In this document: in pieces, positions 18,941 to 28,174 of the stretch
Numbering within the stretch: the stretch's first letter is position 1
How the letters are laid out: every line of letters starts with the position of its first letter
Source of the DNA: Gammaproteobacteria bacterium
Lineage (GTDB): Bacteria; Pseudomonadota; Gammaproteobacteria; Steroidobacterales; GCA-2729495
Direction of reading: 5' to 3'
DNA length: 64,000 bases
Assembly (NCBI GenBank): GCA_014337915.1
Contig: QUBU01000008.1
Coordinates: forward strand, 1-64,000
Notes under the pieces: generated by a model
What the model was told of the DNA's origin: nothing
Database searches by the model: none
What the model saw: the letters and a program-made list of their open reading frames with translations, nothing else
Position numbers and translations under genes: made by a program

Positions 18941-19384
18941 ATGCGCCGGATCATCAGCAGCGCAGTCCTCTTCCTGCTTGCCGCCACATCGGTGGCCCAG
19001 GCCGCGACACCCGAGGACAGCATCAAGTACCGCAAGGCCGTCATGGAGACCATGGCCGGGCACATCGCCGCCATCACCATGATCTTCAGCGGCAAGATCG
19101 ACGCGCAGGCGTACTTGCTGAGCCACGCCGAAGCGCTGGCCGCGGCCGGCGACGAGGTGGGCAAGCTGTTCCCCGCGGGTTCCGGTGTCGGCAAGACCGA
19201 GGCCTTGCCGCTCATCTGGCAGGAAACCGAGCGGTTCCAGAAGGATGCGGACGCTGCAAAGGCCGCCACCGCGCAACTGCGCGATGCGATCAAGTCCGGG
19301 GACAAGGCGGCCATCGGCAAGGCGCTCAAGCCGGTGGGCGATTCCTGCAAGGGATGCCACGACCGTTATCGCCAGGAAGACTGA
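18941..19384 (+). CDS. Cytochrome c'/c556-type (class II) cytochrome
   Basis: A 147-residue periplasmic cytochrome with signal peptide (cleavage near VAQA|ATPE at 21/22) and a C-terminal heme site SCKGCHDRYR (Cys136, Cys139, His140). A C-terminal CxxCH in a four-helix bundle is the hallmark of class II cytochromes c. A Met in the first helix (RKAVMETM) could be the sixth ligand as in c556; otherwise the heme is five-coordinate as in cytochrome c', which binds NO. The diheme cytochrome gene begins within or just after its 3' end, suggesting a shared electron-transfer role. Confidence 0.9.
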   Translation: MRRIISSAVLFLLAATSVAQAATPEDSIKYRKAVMETMAGHIAAITMIFSGKIDAQAYLLSHAEALAAAGDEVGKLFPAGSGVGKTEALPLIWQETERFQKDADAAKAATAQLRDAIKSGDKAAIGKALKPVGDSCKGCHDRYRQED

Positions 19385-20235
19385 GCCGCGCCGTGCTCGC
19401 CGCAGGCCTGCTCTGGGCCGCGGCGGCACCGGCCGATTCAGTCATCGAGCGCGGCCGCTACCTGGCGGCCGCGGGCGGCTGCGTGAGCTGCCATACCGAG
19501 GACCGTGACGACGCCACGCCCTGGGCCGGCGGCCGCGCGCTCGCCACGCCCTTCGGCACCTTCTATTCGCCGAACATCACGCCCGACCGCGACACCGGCA
19601 TCGGCGCCTGGACCGAGGCGCAGTTCGTCACCGCCCTGCGCGAGGGCCGCAGCCCGAACGGTGCGGCCTACTTCCCCGCGTTCCCCTACCCCGCCTATGC
19701 CGGAATGGAAGTGGAAGATGCGCGCGCCATCTACGCCTACCTGATGTCGCTGGCGCCGGTGTCGCGCGCCAACCAGTCCCACAGCCTGCCCTGGTACCTC
19801 AAGATGCGGCTGGCAGCGCGCGGCTGGCAGTGGCTGTTCTTCCGGCCGCAGCCCTTCGTCGCCGATGCCACGCGGGACGCGGACTGGAACCGCGGCGCCT
19901 ATCTCGTGCGCCACCTCGGCCACTGCGGCGAATGCCATACGCCGCGCCGCGCGCTGGGCGCGTTGCGTGCCGGCGAGGAAATGGCCGGCAACCCGGTCGG
20001 GCCCGAGGACCGCAAGGTGCCCAACATCACGCCCGACGAGAAGGATGGCATCGGCGACTGGTCGCTCTCCGACATCGAGTTGTTCCTGGAGATCGGCATG
20101 CTCCCCGACGGCGACTTCGCCGGCGCCGGCATGGGCCAGGTCATCGACGACAACACCTCGCAGCTGACGCCGGCGGATCGCCACGCCATCGCGGTGTACC
20201 TGAAGGCCCTGCCGCCGCGCCCAAACCCGCGCTGA
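19354..20235 (+). CDS. Diheme cytochrome c (dehydrogenase-associated type)
   Basis: A protein of up to 293 residues with two class I c-type heme sites, GGCVSCH (Cys43, Cys46, His47) and GHCGECH (Cys191, Cys194, His195), each followed by a repeat containing NITPD. The pattern matches the cytochrome subunit family that accepts electrons from membrane or periplasmic alcohol/aldose dehydrogenases. The hydrophobic N-terminus (VLAAGLLWAAAAPADS) is a signal peptide. The ATG at 19354 overlaps the preceding cytochrome gene by 31 bp; a GTG at 19393 just after that stop would give 280 residues with an intact signal and is an equally good start. No partner dehydrogenase is adjacent. Confidence 0.88.
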   Translation: MPRPLSPGRLSRAVLAAGLLWAAAAPADSVIERGRYLAAAGGCVSCHTEDRDDATPWAGGRALATPFGTFYSPNITPDRDTGIGAWTEAQFVTALREGRSPNGAAYFPAFPYPAYAGMEVEDARAIYAYLMSLAPVSRANQSHSLPWYLKMRLAARGWQWLFFRPQPFVADATRDADWNRGAYLVRHLGHCGECHTPRRALGALRAGEEMAGNPVGPEDRKVPNITPDEKDGIGDWSLSDIELFLEIGMLPDGDFAGAGMGQVIDDNTSQLTPADRHAIAVYLKALPPRPNPR

Positions 20236-20254
20236 ATAGCGCGCGCCGGGCGCC

Positions 20255-20518
20255 TCAGATGCCGAGCTTCGCCAGCGTATCGGCGATCTGGCCGAGCAGT
20301 GCGGCAAGCCTGGGATGGCCGGCCTCGAGGCGCAGCGCGGCCTGCTCGAGCTGGCCGGCATCGCCGGCATCCGCCCGGGATGGCTGGTCCGCGGCCAGGC
20401 GCTGCATGTCCTGTAGCAGCTGGTCGATGAGCCGGCGCGATTCGGTGTCCAGAGTACCGGAGCCGGCCAGTTCCCGGTGAAGTTCCGCCAGCAGCGCCTG
20501 CAGCCTGTCCTTGTCCAT
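20255..20518 (-). CDS. DUF4404 family protein
   Basis: An 87-residue protein beginning MDKDRLQALLAELHRELAGS, matching the short helical DUF4404 family found in Gammaproteobacteria. It has no signal peptide or membrane segment and looks like an all-helical, partly coiled-coil cytoplasmic protein. The function is unknown. It converges with the diheme cytochrome gene (19 bp apart) and is divergent from the HD-GYP-like gene. Confidence 0.8.
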   Translation of the reverse strand: MDKDRLQALLAELHRELAGSGTLDTESRRLIDQLLQDMQRLAADQPSRADAGDAGQLEQAALRLEAGHPRLAALLGQIADTLAKLGI

Positions 20519-20698
20519 CTGATCCTCGACCCGGTGCGCGGGAAGCGCGTCCCCGCATTATGGTCACGCCGGCTCGTCATGGTCCACCGCCCCCGGGCGG
20601 GCATAATGGGAGCCTACGGACCGGCCGTGCGCCACGTCACGGTTTGCGGCGCGGGGCGGTTGCTAAAGTGACCACTCAACAACAATAACGAGCTGTCC

Positions 20699-21901
20699 AT
20701 GGGTCCTGTGCCGGCCCACCACCTGGTTCCCGTACGGAGCGATCAGCTCCAGCCTGGCATGTATGTCGCCGAGCTGGATCGCTCCTGGCTGCACATGCCG
20801 TTCCCGGCCACCGGTTTCCTGATCACCGGGAGCGGGCAGATCGAACAGCTGCGTCGCCTCTGCCACCACGTCTATGTCGACACGCGCCTGAGCGAGACCC
20901 TGCCCGCCGGGCGCGGCGGCACCGGCCACGCCGCACCGCACGCCACCCGGCCGGCAGCCGTCGCCGGCCTGGCGGCGGCACAGGATGTGCTGGCGCAGGC
21001 CGTGGCGGCCATCACCGGCATCGTGCGGGTGGCGCGGCGCCAGGCCATCATCGATACAGCGGCGCTCGCCGGCTGCGCGTCCCGCCTGGTGATGCAGGTG
21101 ATCGATGATGCAGCACTGCTGCACTGCTGTCTGCGCACCGCGGACGGCGGCGGCTATCTCTACCGGCGTGCCGTCGGTACCGCAGTGGTCGCGACCACGC
21201 TCGGCTGGCGCCTGGGCCTGGACCGCCCGACGCTGGAGGCCGTGGCCAGCGGCGCGCTGCTGCTCGACCTGGGCAAGGTCGCCGTGCCGGTGCCGATACT
21301 CGCCAAGCCCGGGGCGCTGGCCGCCAGCGAGCAGGTCTACGTACGCCGCCACGTCGAGCGCGGACTGGCCCTGGTGGCGGGCGCCAGACTGCCGGCCCGC
21401 GCGCTGGAGATGATCGCCGCACACCACGAACGCCTCGACGGCAGCGGCTATCCCCGCCAGCTCCGCGGTACGACGATCCCGCTGTTCGGCCGGCTCGCCG
21501 CCATCGCCGATGCCTATGACGCCATGACCCTCAACCGCCGTTACGCCGCGGCCGTTTCGCCGCATGCGGCGCTGCGCCAGCTGCAGGGCCTGGCCGGCGA
21601 GAAGTACGACGCGGCGCTGCTCGACGAACTGGTGGAAGCGCTCGGGGTCTTCCCCTGCGGCACCCTGGTGGAACTGGCCGATGGCCGGGTCGGGCTGGCA
21701 TGGATGCCGCGGCCGGGCCAGCCGCTGCAGCCGGACGTGCTGGTGACGCATGACGCGCGGCGACAACCGCTGCCGGTCCCGGCGGTGACCGCCACCGGCG
21801 GTGCAACCGACATCTTCCGCACGCTGCCGCCCAGCGCAGTGCGCATCAGCACCGCCGCCCTCGCTGCCGCGCTGGAGCAGGAGCATCCCGCCGCCGGCTG
21901 A
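20699..21901 (+). CDS. DUF3391/HD-GYP-like protein with degenerate metal site
   Basis: A 400-residue protein with an N-terminal DUF3391 domain (LQPGMYVAELDRSWLHMPF near 18-36) and a C-terminal HD-GYP-like domain (about 150-335). HD-GYP proteins hydrolyse cyclic di-GMP with a two- or three-metal centre. The GYP loop is intact (HHERLDGSGYP, 242-252), as are His218 and DAYDAM. The HD dyad, however, reads LLD (Leu189-Asp190), and the helix before it reads YLYRRAVG where active enzymes have a His. At least two ligands look lost, so this may be a sensor or scaffold rather than an enzyme. It is a single gene, divergent from the DUF4404 gene. Confidence 0.85.
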   Translation: MGPVPAHHLVPVRSDQLQPGMYVAELDRSWLHMPFPATGFLITGSGQIEQLRRLCHHVYVDTRLSETLPAGRGGTGHAAPHATRPAAVAGLAAAQDVLAQAVAAITGIVRVARRQAIIDTAALAGCASRLVMQVIDDAALLHCCLRTADGGGYLYRRAVGTAVVATTLGWRLGLDRPTLEAVASGALLLDLGKVAVPVPILAKPGALAASEQVYVRRHVERGLALVAGARLPARALEMIAAHHERLDGSGYPRQLRGTTIPLFGRLAAIADAYDAMTLNRRYAAAVSPHAALRQLQGLAGEKYDAALLDELVEALGVFPCGTLVELADGRVGLAWMPRPGQPLQPDVLVTHDARRQPLPVPAVTATGGATDIFRTLPPSAVRISTAALAAALEQEHPAAG

Positions 21902-21923
21902 GTCCGCGGGCGGCCGGCGCTGC

Positions 21924-21929
21924 TAGACT
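21924..21929 (+). promoter_or_regulatory. Putative -10 element (TAGACT) for the GST gene
   Basis: TAGACT preceded by CTGC, 72 bases before the ATG at 22002. Confidence 0.3.
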
Positions 21930-22001
21930 GCGGGCAGATAGACGCCGCTCCCGGGGCCAGGCGCAGGCTGCGCCCGCCGCCAGCGGCCGTGGAGCAGCCA
22001 C

Positions 22002-22688
22002 ATGCCCGCCATCGAACTGTTCAGCTTTGCCGCCTGTCCCTTTGCTCAGCGCTCGCGCATGGTACTGATCGAGAAAGGGCTCGACTTCGAGCTGGTGGAA
22101 ATCGACATCCACGACCGGCCCGCCTGGTTCCGGGACATCTCCCCCTACGGCAAGGTGCCGGTGCTGCGCCACGCGGGTCGCGTCGTCTACGAGTCGGCCA
22201 TCATCAACCAGTACGTCGACGAGACCTTCAGCGCGCAGCCGCTGATGCCCGCCGACAGCTACGGCCGCGCCCTGGCGCGGATCTGGATGGACTACTGCGA
22301 TACCCGCTACCTGCCGGCCACGCACAAGCTGATGGCCGATCGCGAGCACCCGCAGCGCCGGGCCGAGGCGCAGGCGAAGCTCACCGAAGTGCTGCGCTTC
22401 ATCGAGCACGAGGGCCTGCGCAGGCTCGGCGACGGCCCGTACTGGCTGGGCGCGGCGCCATCGCTGGTCGACTTCCACTACCTGCCGTTCTTCGAGCGCT
22501 TCGCCGTCTACCAGGAACTCGCCGGCGCCGAGTGGCCCGGGGACTGCACGCGGCTGCGCCAGTGGTACGAGACCGCGGGCCAGCGGCGCAGCTTCATCGA
22601 GACCAGGCACACGCTGGATTTCCACCTCGACCAGCAGCGCCGGATGCAGGAACGGCGGGCAGCGGCGGCACGGCCCGCGGGCAACTGA
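22002..22688 (+). CDS. Glutathione S-transferase family protein (Cys-type)
   Basis: A 228-residue GST with an N-terminal thioredoxin-fold domain and C-terminal helical domain. The active-site region is FAACPFAQRSRM with Cys12, typical of omega/lambda-like or SspA-like GSTs that act as thiol reductases rather than conjugating enzymes. The cis-Pro block SPYGKVPVL and the GSH gamma-Glu contact YESAII are present. The start is ATG at 22002. It stands alone. SspA (RNA polymerase-associated) is an alternative, but the active-site Cys argues for an enzyme. Confidence 0.85.
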   Translation: MPAIELFSFAACPFAQRSRMVLIEKGLDFELVEIDIHDRPAWFRDISPYGKVPVLRHAGRVVYESAIINQYVDETFSAQPLMPADSYGRALARIWMDYCDTRYLPATHKLMADREHPQRRAEAQAKLTEVLRFIEHEGLRRLGDGPYWLGAAPSLVDFHYLPFFERFAVYQELAGAEWPGDCTRLRQWYETAGQRRSFIETRHTLDFHLDQQRRMQERRAAAARPAGN

Positions 22689-22770
22689 TCCCGCCCCGGC
22701 CGCGGCTTATGTCAGGCTGCCGGCCACCGAAGCGTGACCGGCCGCTGCGACTGCGGATGGCCGGTCCGCC

Positions 22771-22776
22771 TAGCAT
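22771..22776 (+). promoter_or_regulatory. Putative -10 element (TAGCAT)
   Basis: TAGCAT, 41 bases upstream of the ATG at 22818. Confidence 0.25.
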
Positions 22777-22817
22777 TCGCGGTTGCTCCCGCCGCCCCCA
22801 CGCGAACCCAGGTCCCA

Positions 22818-23675
22818 ATGCTGACACTGTCTCCCGCTGCCGCGGTATTCCTTGCTGCCGTCGTCCTGGCCACCGGCTTCCTTGCCGGTTGCGCCTGGCG
22901 GCAGCGACAGCTGCATGCCGGCCGGCTGGCGCTGGAGCTCCATCGCCGGGCGATGGCAACGCTGCGCCGGCGCTACCGGCGCCGGCGACTGCTGCTGCGT
23001 GACGCCCGCAAGGCCGCGCTGGCCGACTGCGGGCAGGCCCTGGCGGCCGCACAATCCCGCGCCACCGGCCTGGAACAGGCCCTGCGCGCGGCCCGCGAGC
23101 GCGTCGCCATCCTGGAGAGCGACCAGGGCCTGATGCGCATCGAGCGCGATGAGCTGCTGGCACATACCCAGCGGCTGCGCGCCCTGGAGGCACCGCGGAC
23201 GGACAAGCCGCCGGCGGCGCCGGGTCCGACCGATGAGACCCGACGCGCAGGACTCGCGGAACGCAGTGCGCGCATCCACGAGCTCGAATGCCGCCTGCGC
23301 GAAAGCGCCATCCGCATCGGGGAACTCGAGTCCAGCCTGCACACCTGGAAATACCGCATCGCGCCGCTGGCGCTGCATGCGAAGCTACAGCGTGAACGGG
23401 CAGCGCAGGCCCGCCACGGCAGCCGCGGGACCCCGAAGGGCAGCGCGCAGCTGAGGCGCATCCACGGGATCGGCCGGGTCATCGAGCGCAGGCTCAACGC
23501 AGCGGGCATCCGTGACGTCGGCCAGCTGGCCGGCCTGTCGCCCGCCGAGATCGCCAACCTCGCCGGCCGCATCGGCGTCGCGCCCACGCGGCCCGCGCGC
23601 GAACACTGGCTGGAGCAGGCGCGCGCACTGCTGGCCTCCGGCCCGTCGGCCGCCCCGCAGGCCCGCGCACGCTGA
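22818..23675 (+). CDS. Membrane-anchored coiled-coil protein with C-terminal helix-hairpin-helix
   Basis: A 285-residue protein. One N-terminal TM segment (about 5-25) is followed by a long charged, Arg/Glu/Leu-rich region (about 30-215) with heptad character, then a C-terminal domain of about 60 residues with LRRIHGIGRVIERRLNAAGI and VGQLAGLSPAEIANLAGRI. This is the 'GIG...L...GI...QLA' helix-hairpin-helix pattern also appended to other coiled-coil proteins and ribosomal-protein fusions. The HhH suggests binding to DNA or another helical partner from the inner membrane. I use the ATG at 22818, directly before the TM segment. The biological role is unknown. Confidence 0.7.
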   Translation: MLTLSPAAAVFLAAVVLATGFLAGCAWRQRQLHAGRLALELHRRAMATLRRRYRRRRLLLRDARKAALADCGQALAAAQSRATGLEQALRAARERVAILESDQGLMRIERDELLAHTQRLRALEAPRTDKPPAAPGPTDETRRAGLAERSARIHELECRLRESAIRIGELESSLHTWKYRIAPLALHAKLQRERAAQARHGSRGTPKGSAQLRRIHGIGRVIERRLNAAGIRDVGQLAGLSPAEIANLAGRIGVAPTRPAREHWLEQARALLASGPSAAPQARAR

Positions 23676-23795
23676 GCGCGCGGCCGGCCGCACCGTACAA
23701 ACCCCTATTTACCCGCGCCGCGGTCTTCGGCACCTTCGACCCGGAATGGACGGCCGGGCGCGCGGTTGCGCCGGCCCTGGACGGGAGTCAGTTTC

Positions 23796-24536
23796 ATGAT
23801 CAAGCTCAGCGCACGCACCCGGGTTTCCGAGCTCATGGCGGGCCCACCGGCCCTCTACACCACACTGAAGTCCACCGGGTTGTTCCGCGACGGCGACGAC
23901 CCCGAGGTGATGCTGGGCCAGCTCTGCTGGGCCTTCGGCTTCAATCCCGCCATCCTGCTGATGATGCTCGAGGGAGCCAACGTCCCCGAGGTGGTGGCGC
24001 CGATCGACGCGGCGCCGTTTCGCGCCATGCCGCTCGGCGAGCTGGTGGACCACATCGAGAGCACCCACCACGCCTACCTGCGCGCGGAGCTGCCGCGGCT
24101 GACCGCGAGCGTCGATACCCTGGCCCTGGAGGCCGGCGAGACGGAAAGCGCCATCGAGCTGCGCGACGAGATGCGGCGCATGGCCAGCGAACTCGACGCC
24201 CACATCCAGCACGAGGAAGAGTCGCTGTTCGCCATGGTGCGCGATCTCGCCGCCAGGTCCGCCATCAAGCCCACGCGCTGCGGCGGCACGGTCGGCGGTC
24301 CCATCGCCTGCATGGAGAACGAGCACGGCGCGACGCTGCGCGGCCTCGCGAAGCTGCGCGAGCTGACGGACAGCTACTCGGTAACGGCAGATGCCAGCGC
24401 CAGCCGGCGCGAGACCATGGCGGCGCTCGAGCGCTTCGACCGCGACATGCAGGAGCACATCTTCAAGGAGAACGAGGTGCTGTTCCCACGCGCCATGGAG
24501 GCGCAGCGCGGGCAGCCGCAGGCCGCCAGCGCCTGA
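23796..24536 (+). CDS. Iron-sulfur cluster repair di-iron protein (RIC/YtfE/ScdA family)
   Basis: A 246-residue protein with an N-terminal ScdA/DUF1858-like helical domain (TRVSELMAGPPALYTTLKST) and a hemerythrin-like domain with the expected His and Glu ligands: HIESTHHAYL, HIQHEEESLF, ENEHGATLRGL and MQEHIFKENEVLF. RIC proteins repair iron-sulfur clusters damaged by nitric oxide or peroxide and can release iron. The ATG at 23796 follows GGGAG. Upstream is a roughly 120-bp gap that could carry an NO- or FNR-responsive promoter, but I saw no clear box. The ytfE, scdA and dnrN names are all used for this family. Confidence 0.88.
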   Translation: MIKLSARTRVSELMAGPPALYTTLKSTGLFRDGDDPEVMLGQLCWAFGFNPAILLMMLEGANVPEVVAPIDAAPFRAMPLGELVDHIESTHHAYLRAELPRLTASVDTLALEAGETESAIELRDEMRRMASELDAHIQHEEESLFAMVRDLAARSAIKPTRCGGTVGGPIACMENEHGATLRGLAKLRELTDSYSVTADASASRRETMAALERFDRDMQEHIFKENEVLFPRAMEAQRGQPQAASA

Positions 24537-24577
24537 ACCCCGGCCGGCGCGGCCGGGCGCGCCGCGGCGCCGGCGTG

Positions 24578-24583
24578 TAGACT
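24578..24583 (+). promoter_or_regulatory. Putative -10 element (TAGACT) implying a leaderless mRNA
   Basis: TAGACT ends eight bases before the ATG at 24592. If used, transcription would start at or within two bases of the start codon. Confidence 0.35.
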
Positions 24584-24591
24584 CCGCGCCC

Positions 24592-25800
24592 ATGTCGAGC
24601 CCGGCCGACCACGCTCCGCTGCCCGAACTGCGCCTCAAGCCGCGCGAGGAGCGCCGCATCGAGGGTGGCCACCTCTGGGTATTCTCCAACGAGGTAGATA
24701 CCGCGCGCACACCGTTGCCCGCCTTCCGCGCCGGCCAGACGGTGCGCGTGGTTTCGGCGCGGGACCGGTTCCTCGGCTATGCGAGCGTCAACCCCCAGGC
24801 GCTGATCTGCGCACGCATCCTCGGTCGTGACCCGGCGCAGCCGCCGTCGCTTGCGCTGCTGGTGCAGCGGCTGCAGCTGGCGCTGGCATTGCGCGAACGA
24901 CTGTTTCCACGTCCCTTCTACCGGCTGGTCCATGGCGAGGGGGACGGACTGCCAGGCCTGGTGCTCGACCGCTATGACGACATCATCGTCGGCCAGGCCG
25001 GCACCGCCGGCATGGAGGCCATGAAGGCGGACGTCGTCGCAGCAGTGCGCAGGGTCGTAGCGCCGCGGCTGTTCGTCTGGAAGAACGACAGCGCGGCACG
25101 CGAGCTGGAGGGCCTGCCCGCATACGTCGAAGCCGATGGCGGCGAAGTCCCTGCCAGCGTGCTCGTCGAAGAGAACGGCATCAGCTTCCGGGCGCCGCTG
25201 GCAGCAGGCCAGAAGACCGGCTGGTTCTTCGACCAGGCCGCCAACCGTCGCGCACTTCTCAAGTACGTGCCCGGGGCGCGCGTGCTCGATGTCTTCAGCT
25301 ACGTCGGCGCCTGGGGCCTGGCCGCCAGCAAGGCCGGGGCCAGCGAAGTGACCTGCGTGGACGCCTCGGCCACGGCGCTGACGGCCATCGGGCAGACCGC
25401 GGCGGCCCACGGCCTCGATGTACGCAGCATGAAGGGCGATGCCTTCGATGCGCTGGCGGAGCTGCAGCGCAGTGGCGCACGCTACGATGTCGTCATCCTC
25501 GACCCGCCGGCCTTCATCAAGCGCAGGAAGCAGATCCCCAGGGGCGAAGCGGCCTACCGCCGCCTCAACCAGCTGGGCCTGCAGCTGCTCGCCCCGGACG
25601 GCATCCTGGTGTCCTGCTCCTGCTCCTACCACCTGGCCGCCGACAACCTGCTGGCCCTGCTGCAGAAGGCGGCCAGGCACAGCGGCCGCTTCCTGCAGCT
25701 GCTGGAATCCGGTGGCCAGTCCCCCGATCACCCGGTGCACCCGGCCATCCCGGAGACCCGGTACCTGAAGACCTTTTTCTGCCGGGCGGTGCAGGAGTAG
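24592..25800 (+). CDS. RlmI-type 23S rRNA (cytosine-C5) methyltransferase
   Basis: A 402-residue enzyme with an N-terminal PUA domain (ERRIEGGHLWVFSNEV), a central RlmI-like domain (YRLVHGEGDGLPGLVLDRYD) and a Rossmann methyltransferase domain: KTGWFFDQAANRR, VLDVFSYVGAWGLAASKAG and ILDPPAFIK. SCSCSYHL holds the catalytic cysteines. E. coli RlmI methylates C1962 of 23S rRNA. No ribosome-binding site precedes the ATG; a -10-like TAGACT only eight bases upstream suggests a leaderless transcript. RlmK/YccW-like relatives are possible, but the PUA plus DPPAF arrangement fits RlmI best. Confidence 0.88.
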   Translation: MSSPADHAPLPELRLKPREERRIEGGHLWVFSNEVDTARTPLPAFRAGQTVRVVSARDRFLGYASVNPQALICARILGRDPAQPPSLALLVQRLQLALALRERLFPRPFYRLVHGEGDGLPGLVLDRYDDIIVGQAGTAGMEAMKADVVAAVRRVVAPRLFVWKNDSAARELEGLPAYVEADGGEVPASVLVEENGISFRAPLAAGQKTGWFFDQAANRRALLKYVPGARVLDVFSYVGAWGLAASKAGASEVTCVDASATALTAIGQTAAAHGLDVRSMKGDAFDALAELQRSGARYDVVILDPPAFIKRRKQIPRGEAAYRRLNQLGLQLLAPDGILVSCSCSYHLAADNLLALLQKAARHSGRFLQLLESGGQSPDHPVHPAIPETRYLKTFFCRAVQE

Positions 25801-25908
25801 CCGTCGCAGCCGGCCCCGCAGCGGGACGCCGGCCTGGCCGGGCCACGCGGCCGGGCCACCAGTGGCCAAGAATCGGCCCATTCGGCCCCGGAAACGGGTA
25901 GAATTCGC

Positions 25909-25914
25909 GCCCTT
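25909..25914 (+). promoter_or_regulatory. Putative -10 element (TAGAAT) for fusA
   Basis: TAGAAT followed by TCGCGC, 109 bp before the EF-G start, implying a leader of about 100 nt. No strong -35 was recognised. Confidence 0.35.
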
Positions 25915-26023
25915 CCGGCGCGCCGCACCCCGTCAGTCGGCCCGACCCGCCCAGCTGGGCCGGGCAGGGCTGGCTGTCGCAGTGCAAAAGCGCCGTCCAC
26001 GTCCGGCCTGATGGAAGCCTGCC

Positions 26024-28168
26024 ATGCCCCGTACAACACCGCTGTCCGACATCCGCAACATCGGCATCATCGCCCACGTCGATGCCGGCAAGACGACGAC
26101 TACCGAGCGCATCCTGTACTACACGGGGCGCAAGCACACCATCATCGACGTGCACGACACCAAGGACCTGAAGTCCTCCACCACCACCGACTACCTCGAG
26201 CAGGAACAGAAGCGCGGCATCACCATCCAGTCCGCCGCCGTATCGGCCTTCTGGAAGGGCAAGAAGCTCAATGTCATCGACACCCCGGGGCACGTGGACT
26301 TCACCATCGAGGTGAACCGCTCGCTGCGTGTGCTCGACGGCGCCATCGTCGTGTTCGACGGCGTGGCCGGCGTGGAGCCGCAGTCGGAGACCAACTGGCG
26401 CCTGGCCGACAACTACAACGTCCCGCGCATCTGTTACGTCAACAAGATGGACCGCAGCGGCGCCGGCTTCCTGCGCTGCGTGGATATGATCAAGAAGCGC
26501 CTTGGTGCGCGCCCGCTGCCGATCTACCTGCCGCTCGGCTCCGAGGACAACTTCAAGGGCATGATCGACCTGGTCCAGTACAAGGCCCTGGTCTGGACCT
26601 CGGACGACCGTGACGCGAAGTGGGACGTCCTCGACGTCACCCCGGACCTGGCCGACAAGCTCGGCATCATCGTGCCCAGCGATCGCGCCATCATCGCCGA
26701 CGCCGAGAAGTACCGCACCCAGCTGGTGGACACCTGCCTGGAGATGGATGACGCGGCGATGGAGGCCTACCTCGAAGGCCAGGATCCCTCGATCGAGACC
26801 ATCAAGAAATGCCTGCGCAAGGGCACCATCAGTGGCGCCTTCAACCCGGTGCTCTGCGGCTCGTCCTACAAGAACCGTGGCGTGCAGCAGGTGCTCGATG
26901 CCGTGGTGGACTACCTGCCGGCACCGACCGACGTCGCCGCCATCAAGACGGTGGATGCCGACGGCAACGCGACCGGCGAGTGCCAGAACTCCGACGACGC
27001 GCCGTTCGCCGCCCTGGCGTTCAAGGTCATCAACGACGCCTATGGCGCGCTGACCTTCTGCCGCGTCTACTCCGGCGTGCTGACCAAGGGCATGTCGATC
27101 ACCAACACCACCCGCGGCAAGCGCGAGAAGATCGGCCGCATGGTCGAGATGTTCGCCAAGGAGGCCAACCCCATCGAGGAGGCCCGCGCCGGCGACATCA
27201 TCGCCCTGGTCTCGCTGGCCGAGACCGACACCGGCGACACGCTCTGCGACTCCGCCCACCCCGTGGTGCTCGAGCGCATGCGCTTCCCGGATCCCGTCAT
27301 CAGCGTCTCGGTCAAGCCCAAGGTCAAGGGCGACCAGGAGAAATTCGCCAACGCGCTCGGCAAGATGGTGCGCGCCGACCCGTCACTGCGCCTGGAAACC
27401 GACCGCGAAACCGGCCAGACCATCCTGCGCGGCATGGGCGAGCTGCACCTCGACGTGACGCTGGACCGGATGCGCACCGAGTACGGCGTCGAGGGCGAGA
27501 TGGGCAAGCCGCAGGTAGCCTACCGCGAGACCATCACCAGGCCGATCGCCGAGCAGTACGTGCACAAGAAGCAGACCGGCGGCTCCGGCCAGTTCGCCGA
27601 GGTCTGGATCACCTTCGAGCCGCTACCGCGCGGCAGCGGCTTCGAGTTCGTCGATGAAACCGTCGGTGGTTCGGTGCCGAAGGAATACGTGCCCTCGGTC
27701 GAGAAGGGCCTGAAGATGCAGATGGAAGACGGCGTGCTGGCCCACTTCCCCACCGTGGACTTCCGCGCGCGCCTGACCGACGGCAGCTACCACGACGTAG
27801 ACTCCAACGCGCTGACCTTCGAGATCGCGGCCAAGGCCTGCTTCCGCGAGGCAGTGCGCAAGGCGAGCCCGATCCTGCTCGAGCCGGTGATGAAGGTGGA
27901 GACCGTGACCCCCGGGGACTACCTCGGCGATGTCATCGGCGACATGAACCGCCGCCGCGGCACCATCCAGGAACAGGTCGAGCGTGGCACCAACATCGCC
28001 GTGGTGGCCAACGTGCCGCTGTCGGAGATGTTCGGCTACATCGGCCAGCTGCGCAGCATGACCAGCGGCCGCGCCTCCTTCACCATGGAGTTCTCGCACT
28101 ACGACCCGGTGCCGAAGAACGTCGCCGATGCGGTGATCGCCGAAGTCGCGGCCGCGAAGAAGAGCTGA
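26024..28168 (+). CDS. fusA: Elongation factor G
   Basis: A 714-residue EF-G, the GTPase that drives translocation and, with RRF, ribosome recycling. All G motifs are intact: [10 protein letters not shown] (G1), RGITIQSAA (G2), DTPGHVDF with the catalytic His (G3), NKMD (G4). Domains II-V follow, including GMGELHLDV and the domain IV tip region [13 protein letters not shown]. It is not in an rpsL-rpsG-fusA-tuf operon, so it may be a second EF-G or a relocated sole copy. It is convergent with an EF-G-2-like gene, the stop codons being six bases apart. Confidence 0.95.
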   Translation: MPRTTPLSDIRNIGIIAHVDAGKTTTTERILYYTGRKHTIIDVHDTKDLKSSTTTDYLEQEQKRGITIQSAAVSAFWKGKKLNVIDTPGHVDFTIEVNRSLRVLDGAIVVFDGVAGVEPQSETNWRLADNYNVPRICYVNKMDRSGAGFLRCVDMIKKRLGARPLPIYLPLGSEDNFKGMIDLVQYKALVWTSDDRDAKWDVLDVTPDLADKLGIIVPSDRAIIADAEKYRTQLVDTCLEMDDAAMEAYLEGQDPSIETIKKCLRKGTISGAFNPVLCGSSYKNRGVQQVLDAVVDYLPAPTDVAAIKTVDADGNATGECQNSDDAPFAALAFKVINDAYGALTFCRVYSGVLTKGMSITNTTRGKREKIGRMVEMFAKEANPIEEARAGDIIALVSLAETDTGDTLCDSAHPVVLERMRFPDPVISVSVKPKVKGDQEKFANALGKMVRADPSLRLETDRETGQTILRGMGELHLDVTLDRMRTEYGVEGEMGKPQVAYRETITRPIAEQYVHKKQTGGSGQFAEVWITFEPLPRGSGFEFVDETVGGSVPKEYVPSVEKGLKMQMEDGVLAHFPTVDFRARLTDGSYHDVDSNALTFEIAAKACFREAVRKASPILLEPVMKVETVTPGDYLGDVIGDMNRRRGTIQEQVERGTNIAVVANVPLSEMFGYIGQLRSMTSGRASFTMEFSHYDPVPKNVADAVIAEVAAAKKS

Positions 28169-28174
28169 GCGGCC

